This document shows, piece after piece, positions 6,419 through 11,251 of a DNA stretch of 11,251 bases. Source of the DNA: Rickettsiales bacterium (GTDB lineage: Bacteria; Pseudomonadota; Alphaproteobacteria; Rickettsiales; UBA8987). Under the pieces are notes generated by a model. It had not been told where the DNA came from. It did not search any database and was given only the letters and a program-made list of their open reading frames with translations. The position numbers and the translations under genes were made by a program. Within the stretch, counting starts at the first letter, position 1, and each line of letters starts with the position of its first letter. The DNA is taken from assembly GCA_028282625.1 (NCBI GenBank), contig JANQHP010000109.1:1-11251 (forward strand), given 5' to 3'.

Positions 6419-6476
6419 AAACGGGCTTCCAGCTACCTAAGTAGCAGAACGGTACAATGACTAGATGGGAGGTATC

Positions 6477-6508
6477 ACTAGACACTGTTATTAAAGACTT
6501 TGAGCGCA
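6477..6508. repeat. Dispersed 32-bp repeat, copy 2
   Basis: It begins ACTAGACAC-T-GTTATTAAAG and ends ACTTTGAGCGCA, 28 of 32 positions the same as 202-233. Here GTTATT (6487-6492) has an inverted partner AATAAC (6509-6514); the GTGTCTAG partner seen at copy 1 is missing. It ends 21 bp from the rpmB stop. Confidence 0.6.
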
Positions 6509-6529
6509 AATAACAAAGTAGAAAAACCC

Positions 6530-6823
6530 TTAAGCCGCTTGTTGTTCGCGTGCTTTTTTGATCTGTTTTTTAAGCGCCTGTGCCTCGGCAGAAAGCTTGC
6601 TATTGCTGGTAGAAAGCAAATAGGCATCCAGGCCACCATTATGGTCAATCGTACGGATCGTGCTGGCCGCCAGCTTCAGGCGAACCATGCGTTTTAAAGC
6701 GTCACTATACACAGACGTGTTTTGCACATTCACTTTAAACGTACGACGTGACTTTCGCTGGGAATGCGAAACATTATTGCCCGAAAGTGGGCCTTTTTCC
6801 GTGATATCACAACGTCTGGACAT
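6530..6823 (-). CDS. rpmB: 50S ribosomal protein L28
   Basis: A 97-residue basic protein of the large ribosomal subunit. The N-terminal MSRRCDITEKGPLSGNNVSH is the L28 signature, followed by SQRKSRRTFKVNVQ, where the protein contacts rRNA. The C-terminal Lys/Arg/Ala-rich helix and the total length are typical of alphaproteobacterial L28. The single Cys means it is not the four-Cys zinc-binding form. The ATG at 6823 has a good ribosome binding site (AGAGAGGAAC) just upstream; a longer reading to 6868 lacks L28-like sequence. It is transcribed alone, without rpmG (L33), facing rluC tail to tail. Confidence 0.97.
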   Translation of the reverse strand: MSRRCDITEKGPLSGNNVSHSQRKSRRTFKVNVQNTSVYSDALKRMVRLKLAASTIRTIDHNGGLDAYLLSTSNSKLSAEAQALKKQIKKAREQQAA

Positions 6824-7038
6824 CTTGTTCCTCTCTTGCTTCTGACTGATAGTGAGGTGGCGCAGCACCTGCGATGTGCGACTGCCATACTATCCCTAAG
6901 ATATTTTTTAAGAGGCGCATTACTAAGCGGTAGCAAAAGCAATGTCAACCGTTTTTGCCTTCACGCGGCATATTACACGTGACAGCCGCCCCCCATTGCC
7001 CTATCGTCTTATCCCTTATAAACGGCACGCCACTTCCC
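6824..7038. promoter_or_regulatory. Divergent spacer between rpmB and the DUF2063 gene
   Basis: This 215-bp region holds the rpmB promoter and leader on the minus strand. On the plus strand a TATAAA at 7017-7022 sits 17 bp before the DUF2063 ATG, preceded by a weak TTGCCC with too short (15-bp) spacing; if used, the mRNA leader would be very short. No small secreted-peptide gene of the BufA type is seen here. Confidence 0.35.
6919..6948 (-). promoter_or_regulatory. Probable sigma-70 promoter of rpmB
   Basis: On the minus strand a perfect -35 box TTGACA (6948-6943) is followed 18 bp later by AGTAAT (6924-6919), a four-of-six match to TATAAT. Transcription would start near 6912, leaving a leader of about 90 bases before the rpmB ATG. 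The leader includes a hairpin CGCAG-GTG-CTGCG on the minus strand. Confidence 0.55.
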
Positions 7039-7833
7039 ATGACCTTACCATTGCACACGCTGCAGCAACGCTTCATCCAAGCCATCACGTCCGGTGAAAC
7101 GGACCCACTTGAAGCCATGCTCACCACCCACCCCAAGCTCACTCCAGAGGAACATATGCAGCTCTATCGCCGCAATGTCCAAGGAGCGATCTTGCATGCC
7201 ATGGCCTTAACCTACCCGATCGTGGAACAGCTGGTTGGTGAGGAGTTTTTTGCCTTTGCCGTGCAGCAATACCGTAAGCGCCATTTGCCCTCCAGTGGCA
7301 ATTTGGACCAGTATGGCGCGGAGTTTTCTGCCTTCCTTGCCGAGTTTACACCTGCCAGCTCCCTCCCTTACCTACCCGCCATGGCCGAGCTGGAATGGGC
7401 GTTTCACCAAAGTGCCCTGGCGGAGCAAGCAACACCACTAAGCGCCGATGCACTGAACCACATGGCACCAGAAGACTACGCCACCCTGTGCTTTACCACG
7501 CACCCTTCCCTAAAACTATTGCACGCGGATTATCCCGTAGATGCCATTTGGGAATTTCACCAGAAGCTGGAAGAAGGCACGGCCACAGAGCCACTGGATA
7601 TCAGCGAAACAGGTGCCGTATATCTTGCGCTCGTGCGGCCACGTACCCAAGTGCACCTCCACACACTCTCCCCAGCGGAATATCACTTTGTATCCGCCCT
7701 CCAAACACAACAAACCCTCTACCAAGGGTTCCAACATGCTTCCCAGGAAGACCCAGAATTTGACCTTGCTTTTTCGTTGCACCGTTTTATGGTCAATGGC
7801 ATGTTGGTGGATATGCATCACACGCCCATTTAA
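7039..7833 (+). CDS. DUF2063 (BufC/HvfC-like) protein
   Basis: A 264-residue soluble protein. Residues 8-125 fit the DUF2063 domain: LQQRFIQAI, then YRRNVQGAILHAMALTYPIV (43-62), LVGEEFFAFAVQQY (65-78), SSGNLDQYGAEFSAFL (85-100) and LPYLPAMAELEW (109-120). The C-terminal half (130-264) is the less conserved partner region. In bufferin clusters this family (BufC) is encoded with BufA (a small DUF2282 precursor peptide), BufB (a DUF692 iron enzyme that modifies Cys) and BufD (DoxX); BufC is thought to recruit the peptide to BufB. Here the DoxX gene follows after 48 bp but BufA and BufB are absent, so its substrate is unknown. I prefer the ATG at 7039 because DUF2063 homology begins there, although no clear Shine-Dalgarno is present; an in-frame TTG at 6955 would add 28 unconvincing residues. 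Confidence 0.8.
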   Translation: MTLPLHTLQQRFIQAITSGETDPLEAMLTTHPKLTPEEHMQLYRRNVQGAILHAMALTYPIVEQLVGEEFFAFAVQQYRKRHLPSSGNLDQYGAEFSAFLAEFTPASSLPYLPAMAELEWAFHQSALAEQATPLSADALNHMAPEDYATLCFTTHPSLKLLHADYPVDAIWEFHQKLEEGTATEPLDISETGAVYLALVRPRTQVHLHTLSPAEYHFVSALQTQQTLYQGFQHASQEDPEFDLAFSLHRFMVNGMLVDMHHTPI

Positions 7834-7881
7834 GGCAAGCATATCAAAGAGCCAAAGCAACCGTATAAAGAGAGTGTAAGC

Positions 7882-8493
7882 GTGCCCACATCCTCCATGA
7901 CTGAACGTCTTTGTCGCTTCTCACAAAGTATCCTACGCGTCTTCGATGCACTCTCGCCTCACGTCAGTGCGCTGATCAGCTTGGCGATGCGCATCTGGCT
8001 TGGGTTGATCTTCTGGAAATCCGGCCTTACCAAAATTGTCAATTGGGAAACCACCCTGTTCCTCTATGAAGAAGAATACCAAGTTCCTTTCTTACCGCCA
8101 GATGTCGCTGCCTACCTTTCCACCGGTGCAGAGCTTATCCTGCCACTGATGCTGCTTGCGGGTTTTGGCACGCGTATTGCCGCAACCGGCCTACTCATCA
8201 TGACCGCGGTGATTCAACTCACCTACGATGCCAATCACCAGCATATCGTGTGGGGGCTGGTGGCACTTGCCCTTATCCTTCAAGGTGCAGGACATTACTC
8301 GGTAGATTTCTTTTTACGAGCAGGCTTCTTGGGCGATACCACCAAACTCGGCAATGCTTCAGCCTTTTTTACCTTCCTTATCACCGGTGCGTTGGTGGTG
8401 ATGTCTCTTCATGAGCTGGTCGCACTCTTTTTAGGCACACCCTATTGGTGGGAAGGCTTACTCAAAACGTGGCAGTCCATTGGTAGTGCGTAA
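7882..8493 (+). CDS. DoxX family membrane protein (BufD-like)
   Basis: A 203-residue integral membrane protein with about four membrane segments, near residues 30-48, 80-96, 98-116 and 122-138, plus a hydrophobic stretch at 160-184. DoxX signatures are RIWLGLIFWKSGLTKIVNW (37-55), EEEYQVPFLPPDVAAYLSTGAE (63-84, the EY-VP-LPP-AA pattern) and the HIVWGLVALALILQGAGHYS segment (121-140) followed by VD. DoxX proteins are often redox-linked, and BufD is the membrane member of bufferin clusters. The pairing with the upstream DUF2063 gene supports a BufC-BufD unit. I used the GTG at 7882 because AAAGAGAG lies about seven bases before it; an ATG at 7897 is an alternative with poorer upstream sequence. 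valS begins two bases after its stop. Confidence 0.82.
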   Translation: MPTSSMTERLCRFSQSILRVFDALSPHVSALISLAMRIWLGLIFWKSGLTKIVNWETTLFLYEEEYQVPFLPPDVAAYLSTGAELILPLMLLAGFGTRIAATGLLIMTAVIQLTYDANHQHIVWGLVALALILQGAGHYSVDFFLRAGFLGDTTKLGNASAFFTFLITGALVVMSLHELVALFLGTPYWWEGLLKTWQSIGSA

Positions 8494-8495
8494 CA

Positions 8496-11132
8496 GTGAC
8501 CACGCCGCTTCCTAAACAATACCACCATCAAGAAACCGAAAAACGCTGGCAAAAACACTGGGCCAGCGCCGAGGTGTATACATGGGATGAAAGCAAGTCC
8601 AGAGCCGAAAATTTCGTCATTGATACACCACCGCCGACCGTATCGGGCATCTTGCACATGGGCCATATTTATAGCTACACGCAAGCCGATTACGTTGCAC
8701 GTTTCCAGCGGATGCATGGCAAGAATGTCTTTTATCCCATGGGTTTTGACGATAACGGCCTTCCCACCGAGCGCCTGGTCGAAAAGGTCAAGAAAATCCG
8801 TGCCCACCAAATGTCTCGGGAGGATTTTATTCAGGAATGTGAATCCGTGTCGGAAGAGGCACGCAAGGAGTTTCGGCGCTTGTTTGAATCCGTCGCCCTA
8901 TCCGTAGATTGGAGCCAGGAATACCACACCATCTCCGCCGAATCACGGCAGATTTCCCAGCTTTCCTTCCTCGATTTATACGAGAAAGAACGAGTCTATC
9001 GCCAATTGCAGCCCATGTTGTGGGACCCGGTGGATCAAACCGCCATTGCGCAGGCTGAGGTCGAAGACAAAGAGCGTGAAAGCCACTGGAACAACATCAC
9101 ATTTCGTGTTGAAGCCACCGCAGAATCCATCACGATCGGCACCACCCGGCCTGAGCTATTGCCGGCATGCGTCGCGGTATTTTATCACCCCGAAGATGCG
9201 CGTTACCAGCACCTTCAAGGCCAGCAAGCCCTCACGCCGCTTTGCAACGTCAAGGTCCCAATCCTGGCCGATGAGTCCGTGCAACCCGATAAAGGCACCG
9301 GGCTTGTGATGTGTTGTACCTTTGGCGATGAGACCGATATTCATTGGTGGAAAACCCACGATTTGCCCGCCCGCATCATTTTAGATGCCTATGGAAAGCT
9401 GCGCCTGTCTGAAAAATCTTGGCTCAGCGATGCGGCCAAATCGACGCTGACTTCCCTTGAAGGGCTGAAGATTGCTGCGGCCAGAGAAGCCATCGTACCG
9501 CTGCTGGAGGAAGCAGGCCTCCTTCAAACGCGCGAACCCATCACCCATGCCGTCAAATGCGCCGAGCGCAGCGGTGCCCCCTTGGAAATTTTGCCTACAC
9601 AACAATGGTTTATCAAAATTCTGGACCAAAAAGCCGCCCTCAAGCAGCGTGCCGCAGAGTGTAACTGGCATCCGCAATGGATGCAAACCCGTATGGACCA
9701 GTGGATTGATGGCCTTTCTTGGGATTGGTGTATCTCCCGCCAACGTTATTTCGGCGTCCCGTTTCCAGTATGGTACCTTTCACCTGTGGATAAGGTGGAT
9801 GGCAACTATATCAACCGCAGTGACACAGAGCAGATTCTATGCGCCGACCCTTCGCAACTGCCCGTCAATCCCTTGGTGGATATACCCGGAGGCTATGAGG
9901 TCATAGACAACGGCCCACAAAACATCCGCTACGTGCAGGATCAGTCCGGCCAAATCTTTCAACTTCGCCCTGAAATCGATGTGATGGATACCTGGGCCAC
10001 CTCTTCTGTGAGTCCCCAGCTAAGCAGCCGTGGCATCAGCAGCGCGCATACGCTCGACCCGGACCGTCACGCCACCCTTTTCCCTGCCGATTTGCGACCA
10101 CAAGCGCATGAAATCATTCGCACCTGGGCATTTTATACCGTGGTTAAAGCCCACTTACACGAGCAGACCATCCCGTGGAAAAATCTGATGGTCTCGGGTT
10201 GGTGTCTGGCCGAAGACAAGCAGAAAATGAGTAAGTCCAAAGGCAATGTCGTCACACCGGTCGACCTCATTGAAGAACATGGTGCCGATGTGGTCCGCTA
10301 TTGGAGCTCTACCTCCCGTCTGGGCGCGGATACGGCCTTCTCCCGTGATGTCTTGAAGATTGGCAAGAAGCTGATCAACAAGCTCTGGAACGCCTCCAAA
10401 TTCGCCGCCATTCACTTGGATAAGGTAGCACAGCCACACACTGCCCAGAAAGATTGTGAAGCACAGATCATTTCCTACAGCGCCGACTTATGGATTTTAA
10501 GTCGCCTGCACCACGCGATTGCCAAAGCCACCGAGAGCTTTCAGCAATTCGAATATTGTGTCGCGCGCATTGCCGTGGAAGATTTTTTCTGGAATGATTT
10601 TTGTGACAATTACTTAGAGATCGTCAAGGCGCGCGTCTACGATCCTGAAGGCCAGAACCCAGCAGGCCAGCGCTCCGCCGCCCACACCATCTACCATTGC
10701 CTGGAGGCCGTGCTGCGTCTGTTTGCGCCTATCCTGCCCCATATTACCGAAGAGCTCTACAGCCATATTTTTCCAGAACAACACCAGGTTTATGGCTCGA
10801 TCCACGGGCAAGGCACCTGGCCAAATGCGGCGCTTTACCCTATCAACCAAGGTGCAGAAAACGCCGGGCATGCCGCCGTTGCGATTCTAAACGAGGTGCG
10901 CAAAGCCAAGGCAGAAGCCAATGTCTCGCTTAAATGGCCCGTGGAGGCACTCACCCTTTTGGCGACCCCTGATACCACCACCCTACCTCAAGATATGCTG
11001 GAAGACCTCAAGTCGGTCACACAATCACAGGCCATTCACCTCAAAGAAGCCACGCACAAACCAAGCGCAACAAACGATGCCGACTGGACCGTAGAGGTGC
11101 AACTGGCAACGGCTCCCGCTGAAACCGCATAA
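8496..11132 (+). CDS. valS: Valyl-tRNA synthetase, archaeal-type
   Basis: An 878-residue class I synthetase that joins valine to tRNA-Val and edits mischarged threonine. The catalytic fold has the HIGH-type motif HMGH (54-57) in PPPTVSGILHMGH, and KMSKS at 577-581. The CP1 editing domain includes TTRPE (216-220) and GTGLVMCCTFGDETD. WDWCISRQRYFGVP starts at 409, and the anticodon-binding domain occupies roughly 660-800. PPPTVSG, GFDDNGLPTERLVE and DTWATSSVSPQLS fit the archaeal-genre ValRS known in Rickettsia, not the ordinary bacterial type. The GTG start lies two bases after the DoxX stop, so translation may be coupled; there is no good Shine-Dalgarno. The frame is intact to its TAA. Confidence 0.96.
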   Translation: MTTPLPKQYHHQETEKRWQKHWASAEVYTWDESKSRAENFVIDTPPPTVSGILHMGHIYSYTQADYVARFQRMHGKNVFYPMGFDDNGLPTERLVEKVKKIRAHQMSREDFIQECESVSEEARKEFRRLFESVALSVDWSQEYHTISAESRQISQLSFLDLYEKERVYRQLQPMLWDPVDQTAIAQAEVEDKERESHWNNITFRVEATAESITIGTTRPELLPACVAVFYHPEDARYQHLQGQQALTPLCNVKVPILADESVQPDKGTGLVMCCTFGDETDIHWWKTHDLPARIILDAYGKLRLSEKSWLSDAAKSTLTSLEGLKIAAAREAIVPLLEEAGLLQTREPITHAVKCAERSGAPLEILPTQQWFIKILDQKAALKQRAAECNWHPQWMQTRMDQWIDGLSWDWCISRQRYFGVPFPVWYLSPVDKVDGNYINRSDTEQILCADPSQLPVNPLVDIPGGYEVIDNGPQNIRYVQDQSGQIFQLRPEIDVMDTWATSSVSPQLSSRGISSAHTLDPDRHATLFPADLRPQAHEIIRTWAFYTVVKAHLHEQTIPWKNLMVSGWCLAEDKQKMSKSKGNVVTPVDLIEEHGADVVRYWSSTSRLGADTAFSRDVLKIGKKLINKLWNASKFAAIHLDKVAQPHTAQKDCEAQIISYSADLWILSRLHHAIAKATESFQQFEYCVARIAVEDFFWNDFCDNYLEIVKARVYDPEGQNPAGQRSAAHTIYHCLEAVLRLFAPILPHITEELYSHIFPEQHQVYGSIHGQGTWPNAALYPINQGAENAGHAAVAILNEVRKAKAEANVSLKWPVEALTLLATPDTTTLPQDMLEDLKSVTQSQAIHLKEATHKPSATNDADWTVEVQLATAPAETA

Positions 11133-11166
11133 CCCATTCTTCTAACCTGGTACAGAAAGCCACCCC

Positions 11167-11251
11167 ATGTCATACCTCATGATCAAAGCCCTCCACCTCA
11201 TTGCCGTCATCGCCTGGTCGCTTGGCGCGATCTATCTGCCGCGTGTCTTTG
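11167..11251 (+). CDS. hemJ: Protoporphyrinogen oxidase HemJ, 5' part only
   Basis: The first 28 residues of a membrane protein whose remainder lies beyond the window. MSYLMIKALHLIAVIAWSLG followed by AIYLPRVF matches the start of HemJ (UPF0093), where the pattern xIKALHxIAVIAWxxGxxYLPRxF forms the first membrane helix. His10 corresponds to a conserved His of the family. HemJ oxidises protoporphyrinogen IX to protoporphyrin IX in haem synthesis and is the usual enzyme in alphaproteobacteria. It begins 34 bp after valS and is probably in the same transcript. The short length limits certainty. Confidence 0.8.
   Translation, partial: MSYLMIKALHLIAVIAWSLGAIYLPRVF

Larger units (their letters stand above)
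6129..6529. other. Convergent intergenic region filled with palindromic repeats
   Basis: I see no credible gene between rluC and rpmB. From left to right the space holds a C/G-rich hairpin, a GTCATCCCGCGA hairpin, a GTCATTCC-ended composite palindrome, a TGTCATACTGAGCG-type segment, a small hairpin GCTAC-CTAA-GTAGC (6432-6445) and the second 32-bp repeat. Such REP-like and MITE-like elements usually gather where two genes end tail to tail, as here. Confidence 0.7.

Noticed and set aside
6500..6697. Plus-strand frame opposite rpmB
   Set aside because: It is the antisense shadow of the clearly identified L28 gene.
6955..7038. TTG start adding 28 residues to the DUF2063 protein
   Set aside because: The added residues do not resemble the family or a signal peptide, and the DUF2063 match begins at the ATG at 7039.
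6824..7038. Possible hidden BufA-type (DUF2282) precursor gene
   Set aside because: No frame gives a signal peptide followed by a Cys-containing small protein with a plausible start. The region is explained by the rpmB promoter and leader.

Overview
The window looks like chromosomal DNA from an alphaproteobacterium of moderate GC content. The strongest pointer is the valyl-tRNA synthetase (8496-11132). It carries the archaeal-genre signatures PPPTVSG and GFDDNGLPTERLVE, which I associate with Rickettsia and its relatives, in place of the usual bacterial PPPNVTG/GTDHAG forms. The alphaproteobacterial-style L28, DadA, HisN and RluC proteins and the palindromic intergenic repeats fit this. The genus cannot be named from the sequence alone; a Rickettsiales-, Holosporales- or Micavibrio-like lineage is plausible.

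Layout. Positions 1-237 hold no gene, but they contain three evenly spaced palindromes and one copy of a 32-bp dispersed repeat. A minus-strand block follows, read from right to left: dadA (3844-2579), an alpha/beta hydrolase (2576-1656) and mreD (1641-1132), closely packed and probably one transcript; then, after a 108-bp gap, a CheZ-like protein (1023-238). From a divergent spacer at 3845-3951 the plus-strand operon hisN-crcB-rluC runs to 6107, with touching or overlapping ends. It meets the minus-strand rpmB (6823-6530) tail to tail. The 422-bp convergent gap between them is packed with several palindromic repeat families and the second copy of the 32-bp repeat. From a divergent region at 6824-7038 a plus-strand set runs to the window edge: a BufC-like DUF2063 protein, a BufD-like DoxX membrane protein, valS and the start of hemJ.

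How the genes relate. Most are housekeeping functions: D-amino acid oxidation, histidine synthesis, fluoride export, 23S rRNA pseudouridylation, ribosomal protein L28, tRNA charging, haem synthesis and cell shape. The least ordinary parts are the DUF2063-DoxX pair, which looks like the maturation half of a bufferin (copper-peptide) cluster without the BufA precursor or BufB enzyme, the mreD gene standing apart from mreB/mreC, the archaeal-type ValRS, and the layered repeats. No CRISPR array, tRNA, rRNA or intact insertion sequence was seen.
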